This document shows, one piece after another, positions 50,144 through 57,946 of a stretch of 64,000 nt of DNA. Source of the stretch: JAENVT01 sp031370825 (lineage in GTDB: Bacteria; Actinomycetota; Acidimicrobiia; Acidimicrobiales; Ilumatobacteraceae); the NCBI GenBank assembly GCA_031370825.1, contig JANMRB010000157.1:1-64000 (forward strand), given 5' to 3'. Under the pieces are notes generated by a model. The model saw only the letters and a list, made by a program, of their open reading frames with translations. It was not told the origin of the DNA and ran no database searches. The position numbers were made by a program, and so were the translations under genes. The stretch's first letter is position 1; every line of letters begins with the position of its first letter.

Positions 50144-50963
50144 GAGGGCCAGTCTGTTCATCACGACGGCCGCGCATCAACACCTCTTGGGCGACAGTGG
50201 CGACATGCACGCCATCCGCGGAGAACACGTGACCGATCGCCAGGCCACGACCGCCGACGAAGGTGTGGCACGTGAAATCGTGCAGATGCCAGTTGTCGGC
50301 ATGCACCGGACGGTGGAACCACATCGTGTGATCCAAGCTGGCCGCATATCGGCCCTCGACATCGAGACCGATCGCGGCTCGCACCGAGTCGGTCGGGAGA
50401 TCGTCGGAGAGGTATGCCAACCAACAGCGGTGCAACAGCTGATCATCCCCCAAGGCGGCATTGACCTTCATCCATGCCAACGTGCGGCCAGCCCCGAGTC
50501 GACCCGCCGACGACGGTGACGATGCAACCCAATCGGCCGGCACGAAGCGTCGCTCAAAAGACGGTGTCCACGACTCGGGGGTCAGCGACTCCGGGCCGGG
50601 AATGCCTGCATCCATGGCGACCGTCTCCCGATCGATCGATGGTTCGGGACGCTGGAAGGATGCTTCGAGGTTGAGGATCGCGCCGACTGCCTGACGGGCG
50701 ATGACCCGACGCGTCGAGAAGCTGCGGCCGTTGCGAATGCGGTCCACCTCGAAGCGGATCGGCTCGGTGTGGTCCCCACGGCGGATGAAATACGAGCGCA
50801 GCGAATGAACTTCCAGATCTCTGTCGACGGTGCTTGCCGCAGCACGTAAAGCCTGAGCCACGATCTGGCCGCCATACAATCCGCCCCACGGATACTGCGG
50901 CCCAATTCCGACGAAGGTGTCGGCTCCGTGAGGTTCGAGATCGAAAAGTCGGCTGAGATCCAT
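50133..50963 (-). CDS. tesB: Acyl-CoA thioesterase II
   Basis: 276 residues, a double hot-dog TesB enzyme hydrolysing medium- and long-chain acyl-CoA. The N-terminal half has YGGQIVAQALRAA and the C-terminal half has ASLDHTMWFHRP, holding the catalytic Asp of the Asp/Thr/Gln triad, then GRGLAIGHVFSADG. ATG at 50963 is preferred over the TTG codon just before it. It overlaps pyrE, so both are translated from one mRNA. It shares a palindromic control region with the divergent gene at 51016. Confidence 0.93.
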   Translation of the reverse strand: MDLSRLFDLEPHGADTFVGIGPQYPWGGLYGGQIVAQALRAAASTVDRDLEVHSLRSYFIRRGDHTEPIRFEVDRIRNGRSFSTRRVIARQAVGAILNLEASFQRPEPSIDRETVAMDAGIPGPESLTPESWTPSFERRFVPADWVASSPSSAGRLGAGRTLAWMKVNAALGDDQLLHRCWLAYLSDDLPTDSVRAAIGLDVEGRYAASLDHTMWFHRPVHADNWHLHDFTCHTFVGGRGLAIGHVFSADGVHVATVAQEVLMRGRRDEQTGPHAS

Positions 50964-50974
50964 CAAGATCAGCG

Positions 50975-50980
50975 TAACTA
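50975..50980 (-). promoter_or_regulatory. Putative -10 box of the tesB-pyrE unit
   Basis: Minus-strand TAGTTA lies 11 nt before the tesB ATG at 50963. Confidence 0.35.
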
Positions 50981-51008
50981 TTGAGTTTCATGATTATGAA
51001 ACTATGAT
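50981..51008 (+). promoter_or_regulatory. Promoter with palindromic operator, gene at 51016
   Basis: TTGAGT (50981-50986), a 16-nt spacer and TATGAT (51003-51008), 7 nt before the ATG at 51016. An inverted repeat, GTTTCAT and ATGAAAC with a 4-nt centre (50985-51002), fills the spacer and also lies just upstream of the divergent tesB -10. One repressor could control both. Confidence 0.5.
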
Positions 51009-51015
51009 GTGCGCC

Positions 51016-51429
51016 ATGGCGAAAAGAGGGCCCAAAGGGCCGATGACGGATGAGCACAAGGCTGCGCTCGCAATGGGCCGTAACGAGGGTAATGCAGTTC
51101 GCAATTATCTGGAGGCGTTGCGAAGCAACAAGCCGAAGCGTGGCCGGCGACGCACACGGGAGTCGATCGCCGCCCGTTTGAGCGCAATAGACGACGAGTT
51201 GGCCAGTGCCGATCCGATGAACGAGTTGCGGCTTCGCCAGGAACGGCGCGATCTGCAGGCTGAAATGACGTCTCTCGGCGCCAAGGTCGACATCAGTGCC
51301 CTGGAGAACGGGTTCATTGCAGTTGGCAAGTCGTACAGCGCCCGGCAGGGCATTTCCTATGCCACGTGGCGCGAGATCGGTGTGGATGCTGCCGTGTTGA
51401 AGCGTGCCGGCATCTCCCGCACCGAGTGA
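51016..51429 (+). CDS. Small basic protein of unknown function
   Basis: 137 residues. The N-terminus MAKRGPKGPMTDEHKAAL is rich in Lys/Arg/Gly/Pro, followed by a basic patch (KPKRGRRRTRES) and a predicted helical hairpin (about 50-85, with heptad-like Leu/Arg/Glu). The C-terminal part (YATWREIGVDAAVLKRAGI) may form a small helix-turn-helix-like unit. A nucleic-acid-binding role fits but no family is recognised. The start at 51016 is chosen because the -10 TATGAT is 7 nt upstream; two ATGs at 51004 and 51007 overlap the promoter. Confidence 0.7.
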   Translation: MAKRGPKGPMTDEHKAALAMGRNEGNAVRNYLEALRSNKPKRGRRRTRESIAARLSAIDDELASADPMNELRLRQERRDLQAEMTSLGAKVDISALENGFIAVGKSYSARQGISYATWREIGVDAAVLKRAGISRTE

Positions 51430-51455
51430 TCCTGCCGGGGTTTCGCGCCGTCGAG

Positions 51456-52757
51456 TCAGAGCTTGTCGAGCGCGTTGAACACCGATTCGCTGTGCTGTAA
51501 CGAACGCTGCAGATCGAACGCCTCGTCGAGCAATTCGGGCTTCACCGAAACGCGTTGATCAGCATCGAGCAAGTCGCGGAAGGATCGCTTGTCGCGCCAC
51601 GCCCGCGCAGCATTTTCTTGGACAATGCGATATGCCTCGTCGCGATCGAGCCCACCTTGTACCAATGCCAGCAGCACCGGCTGGCTGAACACCAATCCGA
51701 AGCTCGACTCGAGGTTTGCCGACATGCGATCCGGAAAAACCTGCAACCCGGCCAGCAATCGCTGCATCCGGCGCAACGTGTAATAGGCCAAGAGCGAACT
51801 ATCGGGGAGGATGATTCGTTCTACGGAGCTGTGGGAGATATCCCGTTCGTGCCACAGCGCGATGTCCTGCATTCCTGCCTGGAGGTTGCCTCGCAACACC
51901 CGGGACAATCCACTGATGGTTTCTGCGCTGATCGGATTGCGCTTGTGAGGCATCGCGCTCGAACCTTTTTGACCGGGCTTGAAGCCCTCCTGCACCTCGC
52001 CGACTTCGGTGCGTTGAAGATGACGCAACTCGACCGCGATCATCTCCATCGTCGTTCCGACAGCTGCGCATGCCCAGAGGTATTCGGCGTGCCGATCCCG
52101 GGCTATCACCTGCGTGGCCGGCACCGGCGTGAGACCGAGACGTTCACCGACGAACGACTCGACCGATGGATCGATGTTGGAGTACGTGCCCACCGCGCCG
52201 CTGAGCTTGCACACCGCTATTGCATGCCGGGCGGTGCGCAGTCGCTCGCGATCGCGATCGATTTGCAGTGCCCACAGTGCGACCTTGGCACCGAAGGTGG
52301 TCGGCTCAGCGTGGATCCCGTGCGTTCGCCCGATCATCACGGTTCGGCGATGAGCTCTGGCGAGTTCGATCACCGTTGTCAGCAACGAGGACGATGCATC
52401 GATCAACAGATCCGCAGCATCGCGCAACGCCCAGCACCACGCAGTGTCGACGATGTCGCTGGACGTGAGCCCGTAGTGGATCCACGCCGCAGCCGGCTGA
52501 CCGATCGCTGCCTGCATCACATCGACGAACGCTGCGACATCGTGGTCGGTGACGGCCTCGCGTTCACTGACCGCCTGCACGAAGGCCTCGTCGACCACCG
52601 GCGCATTGGCGCGGCACGTCGCCGCATCCTCCGCCGGCACCACGCCAAGCCGGGCCTGTGCCAGCGTGGCGAGTAGTTCGATCTCGACGTACCGACCGAA
52701 TCGAGTGGTGTCGGAGAACACCGCTGCCATCTCCGGCAGCGAGTACCGATCGATCAC
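51456..52757 (-). CDS. purB: Adenylosuccinate lyase
   Basis: 433 residues. It removes fumarate from SAICAR and adenylosuccinate in purine synthesis. The fumarase/aspartase superfamily signature GSSAMPHKRNPISAE is intact, with HGIHAEPTTFG (catalytic His region) and TSSDIVDT. GTG at 52757 overlaps the purA stop (GTGA) and has GGAG upstream; the longer frame is a shadow of purA. purA and purB are thus translationally coupled. Confidence 0.97.
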   Translation of the reverse strand: MIDRYSLPEMAAVFSDTTRFGRYVEIELLATLAQARLGVVPAEDAATCRANAPVVDEAFVQAVSEREAVTDHDVAAFVDVMQAAIGQPAAAWIHYGLTSSDIVDTAWCWALRDAADLLIDASSSLLTTVIELARAHRRTVMIGRTHGIHAEPTTFGAKVALWALQIDRDRERLRTARHAIAVCKLSGAVGTYSNIDPSVESFVGERLGLTPVPATQVIARDRHAEYLWACAAVGTTMEMIAVELRHLQRTEVGEVQEGFKPGQKGSSAMPHKRNPISAETISGLSRVLRGNLQAGMQDIALWHERDISHSSVERIILPDSSLLAYYTLRRMQRLLAGLQVFPDRMSANLESSFGLVFSQPVLLALVQGGLDRDEAYRIVQENAARAWRDKRSFRDLLDADQRVSVKPELLDEAFDLQRSLQHSESVFNALDKL

Positions 52758-53977
52758 TGCCACTCCAGCACTGCATCGCGTGCAGGACCGGTGCCGACTA
52801 TCCGCACTGGCACCCCGACCTCGGCCTCGACCAGAGCCACGAACTCGGCCGCTCTGGGCGGTAGGTCGCTGCGACTGCGCACCGCGGAGATGTCGCACAG
52901 CCATCCGTCGAGGACCGCGTACACCGGATGGCCATCACCGTCGTACTCGGTGCAGACCTTCATCTCCGAGAACGTGTCGAGCACGTCGAGCTTGGTCAGG
53001 GCAATCTCCGTCAGCGAGTTGATTCGCACCGCCTTGCGCAACATCACGCAATCGAGCCAGCCGGTACGACGTCGCCGACCGGTGACGGTGCCGAACTCGT
53101 GGCCGATGTCGACCAGCCTGTCGCCGATCTCGTCGAGCAACTCGGTCGGGAACGGGCCACTGCCGACGCGCGTCGTGTACGCCTTCGTGATGCCCACGAT
53201 GCGGTTGAGGTACAGCGGACCGATGCCGGTGCCGACGCACGCCCCGCCCGCGGTCGGGTTCGAGGACGTGACGTACGGATATGTGCCGTGGTCGAGATCG
53301 AGGAACGTCGCCTGCGCGCCCTCGAGCAGGAGGTGGTCGCCGGCGTCGAGGGCGTCGTGGAGCAGTTGCACAGTGTCCGTCACGTATGGCGCAAGACGCC
53401 TCCCGAAGGTGCTGAAGCGTTCGACCACATCATCGACGTCGAGTGGTTCACCACCCAGCGCGACGATCTCTGCGTTGTGACTGACCGCGCGCTCTTTGAC
53501 CGCGGTGGCAAACCCATCGGGATCGAGCACCTCGCCGGCGCGCACACCTTCGCGTCGAGCCTTGTCGGCATATGCCGGACCGATGCCCTTGAGCGTGGTG
53601 CCGATCCGAGCGTCGCCTCGACCCGCTTCGTACAGCGCGTCGAGCGCCTGATGCCACGGGAAGATGAGGTGCGCCTGACTGCTGACCATGAGCTTGGCGC
53701 AGCTCACACCTCGGCCTTCGAGCGTGTCGATCTCGTTGAACAGCGTCGGCATGTCGACCACGACGCCGTTCGCGATCACAGGGAACACATGCGGATACAA
53801 CACGCCGCTCGGGACGAGCTGCAGCGCATAGCGCTCGGTACCCACGACCACCGTGTGGCCGGCGTTGTGGCCACCTTGGTAGCGCACGACGTGGGTGTGC
53901 TCGCTAGCCAGAAGGTCGATGACCTTGGCCTTGCCCTCATCCCCCCACTGGGCTCCAACGACGACGGTGACGGGCAT
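52754..53977 (-). CDS. purA: Adenylosuccinate synthetase
   Basis: 407 residues. It joins IMP and aspartate using GTP on the way to AMP. Motifs seen: GAQWGDEGKAK at the N-terminus, NAGHTVV, GTTLKGIGPAY, GAQATFLDLDHGTYPYVTSSN. The usual GDEGKGK loop reads GDEGKAK (Gly to Ala, codon GCC). AGGAG stands 9 nt before the ATG. A few residues shorter than most family members (about 425-430). First gene of the purA-purB pair, divergent from the HisD-family gene. Confidence 0.97.
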   Translation of the reverse strand: MPVTVVVGAQWGDEGKAKVIDLLASEHTHVVRYQGGHNAGHTVVVGTERYALQLVPSGVLYPHVFPVIANGVVVDMPTLFNEIDTLEGRGVSCAKLMVSSQAHLIFPWHQALDALYEAGRGDARIGTTLKGIGPAYADKARREGVRAGEVLDPDGFATAVKERAVSHNAEIVALGGEPLDVDDVVERFSTFGRRLAPYVTDTVQLLHDALDAGDHLLLEGAQATFLDLDHGTYPYVTSSNPTAGGACVGTGIGPLYLNRIVGITKAYTTRVGSGPFPTELLDEIGDRLVDIGHEFGTVTGRRRRTGWLDCVMLRKAVRINSLTEIALTKLDVLDTFSEMKVCTEYDGDGHPVYAVLDGWLCDISAVRSRSDLPPRAAEFVALVEAEVGVPVRIVGTGPARDAVLEWQ

Positions 53978-54028
53978 GGCGAGACGCTCCTAGAGGCTTC
54001 GGGCGGAACGTGGGTGAATCCTACCCGA

Positions 54029-54034
54029 TACCCT
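54029..54034 (+). promoter_or_regulatory. Putative -10 box of the HisD-family gene (leaderless)
   Basis: TACCCT lies 8 nt before the ATG at 54043. Confidence 0.35.
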
Positions 54035-54042
54035 CGTCGCTC

Positions 54043-55365
54043 ATGTCGGTGCTGCGCACGATGACCTGGTCGGCGATGGACGAGGGGGCGCGGCAGGCGC
54101 TGTGCGCACGCGGGTTGAAGGCCATCTTCGACCCGGATCTGAAGGCCGCGATCCAACGCATCATCGACGACGTCCGCGCCAATGGCGACGAGGCCGTCTG
54201 CCGGGCGTTGAGCGAATTCGATCACGTCTCGATCGAACCGGACAAACTCCGCGCGACGGTCGACGAGATAGAGGCCGCCGAAGTATCAGCCGATGTCGAC
54301 AAGGCCATCGACGACGCAATTGCTCACCTGCGAGCCTTCAACGAACAAGTCATGACGCGATCCGCGAACTGGAGCTTCCAGAGCGAGCCCGGCCTGTGGG
54401 TGGGCGAGAAGATCACACCGATCAGTTCTGCGGGGCTCTTCGTGCCGAGTGGAAAGGCCAGCTATCCAAGCGTCGTTTATCAGCTCGGCGTGCCGGCGAC
54501 AGTCGCTGCTGTGCCCGAGCTCGCCCTCGTCGTGCCGCCGGTTCCGAACGGAGGAGGGCGCATCGATCCCGCGGTACTTGTCGTCTGTCGCAAGCTCGGC
54601 ATCGGCAACATCTTCAGGGTCAACGGGCCGGCCGGTGTAGCCGCGCTCGGCTTCGGAACCGCGACGATCCCCAAGGTCCGCAAGATCGTCGGTCCGGGAA
54701 GTCCACCTGTCGCGTGCGCGCAGGTCGAGATGCAGCGTTACGGCGTCTCCACCATGATGATCCTCGGTCCAACCGAAAGCCTGGTGATCGCCGACGATTC
54801 CGCCGACCCTCGTTATGTTGCTGCAGACCTATTGAACGAGGCCGAACACGGCACCGACTCGACGGTGATCCTTGTGACGACGTCGAAGAGCTTGCTGGCG
54901 GCGGTCGAGACAGCGTTGTCGGAGCAATTGGTCGAGCTGCCCGCGGCACGAGCCGAGGCCGCACGGGCCGCTCTCGGCATCAACGGCGGCTGCGTCATCG
55001 TCTCCGATCTCGGCGAGGCGGCAGAGGTCGCCAATCGATGGGCGCCCGAGCACCTTCAAGTCGCGGTGGAGCCCGCAGCCGAGACCGAACTGCTCGACCG
55101 CTTGGTCAACGCCGGTGAGATCCTCGTCGGCCAGGACACGTTGTTCGCCGCCGCCAACTTCGTGATCGGCTGCCCAGCCAGCTTGCCGACCGGGGGTTTC
55201 GCCCACGTGTCGAGTGGCATCACTGCCGATGCCTTCCTCAAGCGGACCGCGGTCGCCCGCGCCGACGCGACCGCGCGCCGGCGCATGACCTCGACGATCG
55301 TCTCGATGAGCAACCAAGAAGGATTTGACGCTCACGCCAACTCGGCGCTGGTCCGACGCGACTGA
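54043..55365 (+). CDS. Histidinol dehydrogenase family protein with altered zinc ligands
   Basis: 440 residues, full length for HisD, with the family framework (GLFVPSGKASYPSVV, VGPG, ILGPTESLVIADDSADP, WAPEHLQVAVEP). The catalytic Glu336-His337 pair (E326/H327 in E. coli HisD) is present, as are the zinc ligands His269 and His431. But the other zinc ligands differ: Glu266 in LLNEAEHG stands for Gln259, and Asn372 in ANFVIGCPASLPT stands for Asp360. The histidinol-loop NHVLPT reads PASLPT, losing His367. It is thus a divergent paralogue, perhaps acting on another amino alcohol, or a HisD with an adapted site. No his operon is visible. Confidence 0.8.
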   Translation: MSVLRTMTWSAMDEGARQALCARGLKAIFDPDLKAAIQRIIDDVRANGDEAVCRALSEFDHVSIEPDKLRATVDEIEAAEVSADVDKAIDDAIAHLRAFNEQVMTRSANWSFQSEPGLWVGEKITPISSAGLFVPSGKASYPSVVYQLGVPATVAAVPELALVVPPVPNGGGRIDPAVLVVCRKLGIGNIFRVNGPAGVAALGFGTATIPKVRKIVGPGSPPVACAQVEMQRYGVSTMMILGPTESLVIADDSADPRYVAADLLNEAEHGTDSTVILVTTSKSLLAAVETALSEQLVELPAARAEAARAALGINGGCVIVSDLGEAAEVANRWAPEHLQVAVEPAAETELLDRLVNAGEILVGQDTLFAAANFVIGCPASLPTGGFAHVSSGITADAFLKRTAVARADATARRRMTSTIVSMSNQEGFDAHANSALVRRD

Positions 55366-55392
55366 GGCTGTCCCGGCAATCTTGACGAGAAC

Positions 55393-55436
55393 TTGACAAT
55401 TCGCTCGGGAGTCATTTGCATATATGCATATGTGCA
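55393..55436 (+). promoter_or_regulatory. parA-like promoter with overlapping palindromes
   Basis: Exact TTGACA (55393-55398), a 17-nt spacer and TTGCAT (55416-55421). Palindromes TGCATATATGCA (55417-55428, perfect) and TGCATATGTGCA (55425-55436, one mismatch pair) overlap by 4 bp and cover the -10 region. It looks like an autoregulated promoter. Confidence 0.5.
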
Positions 55437-55458
55437 CTCAGCGGACCGTCATCAACGC

Positions 55459-56310
55459 GTGAGCTTCCTCCCCCCGCCTCAGCCCCACCTCCCGCTCGGT
55501 GAGGTGATTACGGTCGCCCACACCAAAGGCGGCGCGGGCAAGACGTCGCTGACGTTCAACCTTGCGTACGCGCTATCGACCTGCGGTGCGCGAGTTCTCG
55601 TGGTCGACCTCGACCAGCAGACCGGTCAATCCGTCTTCCTCGGCGACGCAGCACCGCGACGTATGCCAGGCGCGCGCGACGTCCCCGACGTCGGCGCCGT
55701 GCTACTCGGACGCGCCAAACTCGAAGAGGCGTTGGTACGAGGTGTGCACCCGAACCTCGACGTGCTTCCCGCAAATGATGTCTCGATGGGGAATGCCGGC
55801 CGACAGCTCACCGATCCGTGGGTCCGCAGCCGCCTGATCGACCTGCTCGACGCGGCGCGCGAAGAGTGGGACGTCGTTCTCGTCGACACGCCCGGTCATC
55901 AGTCGGGCGTCGTGGTCGCGGCGCTCAGCGGATCATCCGGTGCGATCGTTCCGATGGTGCCCGAGGCGGGGCCGGTCGCCGAGCTGCCCACCATCCTCAA
56001 CACCATTCGCGCCACCGCCGATGTCAATGCCCACCCGGAGGTGTACGGCATCATCAAGATGCGCATCTGGGGCAGCAGCAACTACCGACGCGACGCCGAA
56101 GAACAGATCCGGGTGATCGCCGAGAAGCACGAAGTCCCACTCTTCCGCAACAAGATCCCCGAGGATGCGAAGTTCGGCGAGGCCCACCTCGTCGGCCTGC
56201 CAGTCGGGGCGTACCACCACAGCGCCCGGTCCGCGACGGCTTACCGCCACGTCGCCTACGAACTGATCCAACGGCGGGGTTGGCGCTTCCCCGTCCCGGA
56301 GTTGGTGTAG
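55459..56310 (+). CDS. ParA-family ATPase (orphan partition-type)
   Basis: 283 residues. Deviant Walker A KGGAGKTS near 24-31 and Walker A' VVDLDQQTGQS identify a ParA/MinD-type ATPase; VVLVDTPGHQSG is the Walker B region. The GTG at 55459 is chosen for length and follows the palindromic promoter; the frame is open to 55393, which would cross that promoter. It is followed 2 nt later by a small gene, as for parA-parB pairs, but no ParB sequence or parS repeat is evident. It could segregate a protein cluster or a plasmid-derived locus. Confidence 0.88.
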   Translation: MSFLPPPQPHLPLGEVITVAHTKGGAGKTSLTFNLAYALSTCGARVLVVDLDQQTGQSVFLGDAAPRRMPGARDVPDVGAVLLGRAKLEEALVRGVHPNLDVLPANDVSMGNAGRQLTDPWVRSRLIDLLDAAREEWDVVLVDTPGHQSGVVVAALSGSSGAIVPMVPEAGPVAELPTILNTIRATADVNAHPEVYGIIKMRIWGSSNYRRDAEEQIRVIAEKHEVPLFRNKIPEDAKFGEAHLVGLPVGAYHHSARSATAYRHVAYELIQRRGWRFPVPELV

Positions 56311-56312
56311 CG

Positions 56313-56753
56313 ATGGACGCAGTACAGGGGCCTCGACGTGCTTCGCCGAACCATCCCTCGCAGGGTCGCGGCACATCGCTCGGGCGAGGTGCGGCCGGAG
56401 GGCGACTGCGCGGCCACCTCGTCCCCCACTCGTTGCACGCCGACGCTCGTCGCCTCAAGTTGTCACAGCAGGCCCGTCGAGGTCATCGAATAACGTGGGA
56501 CGACGTCGCCATCGAAGCAGTCGAGCTCCTGTTGGCGCAACGCGACGAAGTTGCCAGACGACTGACCGACGTTCGCCGACTGGCGGACCAGGCCACCGTC
56601 GGACCTCGACTCGTGCAAGCAACGATCCCGATCGACCTCGATCACGCGCTGGGTGAACTTCGGCTCGACCTTGCCGACGAGTTCGGCCGCGACGTCTCAT
56701 ACGAGCAACTCTGGTCGGCGGCGCTGCTGATCTGGCTTCGCGCCCACCGATGA
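56313..56753 (+). CDS. Small ParA-partner protein of unknown family
   Basis: 146 residues. ATG lies 2 nt after the ParA stop (TAGCGATG), and its stop overlaps the next ATG (ATGA). A Gly/Arg-rich N-terminal tail (1-45, RGTSLGRGAAGGRLRG) precedes a helical region (about 55-146), including ITWDDVAIEAVELLLAQRDEVA. Basic disordered tails on ParA partners commonly trigger the ATPase. No known domain is recognised. Confidence 0.72.
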   Translation: MDAVQGPRRASPNHPSQGRGTSLGRGAAGGRLRGHLVPHSLHADARRLKLSQQARRGHRITWDDVAIEAVELLLAQRDEVARRLTDVRRLADQATVGPRLVQATIPIDLDHALGELRLDLADEFGRDVSYEQLWSAALLIWLRAHR

Positions 56754-57946
56754 CGTCGCGTCCGATGAGCGACGACACCGAACGCCACGCCACCAACCTC
56801 GAGCTGTTCCTCGATCTCGTCTTTGTCTTCGCCGTCACCCAGATCGCTTCACTCCTCAGCCATGATCTGACACTGAGAGGCACGGCGCGAGCCCTGCTGA
56901 TCGCCGGGTTGGTGTGGTGGCAGTGGTCGCAGTTCACGTGGGCCGGTTCGGCAGCTGATCTTCAGCAACGTTCGGTGACCCGCGTGCTGGTGCTGTGCAC
57001 GATCCCGGCGACCCTGACCATGGCGGTCTCGATCCCAAACGCGTTCCACGATGCGTCCCATGGCTCCGGGCCGCGAGATTCAGGTGCGTGGTTCGGAGTC
57101 GCCTACATGGCCGTGCAGTTGCTCGTGCTCGGCATGCAGGGCAACGAGGCAATGCACGAGCCGGCAACCCGCAAGGCGTTCATCAACTTCGCCTCGTTCG
57201 CGTCGATCGCGCCCGTGCTCGTACTCGGCGGGGGCTTTGCCCATGGCGGGTTGCGAACCGGGTTGTGGATCGCGGCGGGTCTGATCAATGTTGGCGGAGC
57301 CATGCGCGGCGCATCCGGTGAATGGGTGATCAACCCGGTGCACTTCGCCGAACGACACACCTTGTTCGTCATCATCTCCCTCGGTGAGGCGTTGGTGGCG
57401 ATCGGCGCCACTACGTCGGATCTCGGGCTGTCGTTCAGAATCCTGGTCGGCCTGGTCTCGGCAACCGCGGTCGCCTGTGTGACTTGGTGGGTGTACTTCG
57501 CATTCATCCCCAGCGTCGCGGAATACACGCTCGAGAACACCCGCAGTACTAAGCGCGGCAAGGCGGCACGCGATCTGTTCACCTTCGGTCACTTCCCGAT
57601 CGTGACTGGGATCCTGGCCTACGCGGTTGTGGCCAAGCACATGGTCGCAGAGCCCGCCCACACGCTGCCCATCGCGTATCGCTGGCTGCTGATCAGCGCA
57701 TTCGCCATGTTGATCGGTGGGTGTCTCCACATTCAATGGCGCGTTGTACACCGTCTCGCTGTCGAACGCTTCGTCGCAGTCGCTGGCATCACCGTGTGGG
57801 TGCTCGCCGGCAGGTCACTTTCCGGATGGGCTGTGGTCGGCGGGATTGCCGTGATCCTCGCAGTCATGCAAGCGATCACGTGGCGACGGTTTCGAAAGGG
57901 TGCTCTAGCCGATTTGAGTTCCGGTCTGTCGAGCCATCCTCAATAG
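56750..57946 (+). CDS. Low-temperature-requirement A (LtrA) family membrane protein
   Basis: 398 residues with about ten membrane helices. The family signature at the start, ATNLELFLDLVFVFAVTQ (E-L-F-x-D-L-x-F-V-F-A), and HFAERHTLFVIISLGEALVAIG (E-R-H-x-L-F-x-I-I-x-L-G-E) are unmistakable. Function is not established; it was named from a Listeria cold-sensitive mutant. ATG 56765 (MSDDTERH) is an alternative start. Coupled to the ParA-partner gene; its last 42 nt overlap the end of the convergent MFS gene. Confidence 0.93.
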   Translation: MTSRPMSDDTERHATNLELFLDLVFVFAVTQIASLLSHDLTLRGTARALLIAGLVWWQWSQFTWAGSAADLQQRSVTRVLVLCTIPATLTMAVSIPNAFHDASHGSGPRDSGAWFGVAYMAVQLLVLGMQGNEAMHEPATRKAFINFASFASIAPVLVLGGGFAHGGLRTGLWIAAGLINVGGAMRGASGEWVINPVHFAERHTLFVIISLGEALVAIGATTSDLGLSFRILVGLVSATAVACVTWWVYFAFIPSVAEYTLENTRSTKRGKAARDLFTFGHFPIVTGILAYAVVAKHMVAEPAHTLPIAYRWLLISAFAMLIGGCLHIQWRVVHRLAVERFVAVAGITVWVLAGRSLSGWAVVGGIAVILAVMQAITWRRFRKGALADLSSGLSSHPQ

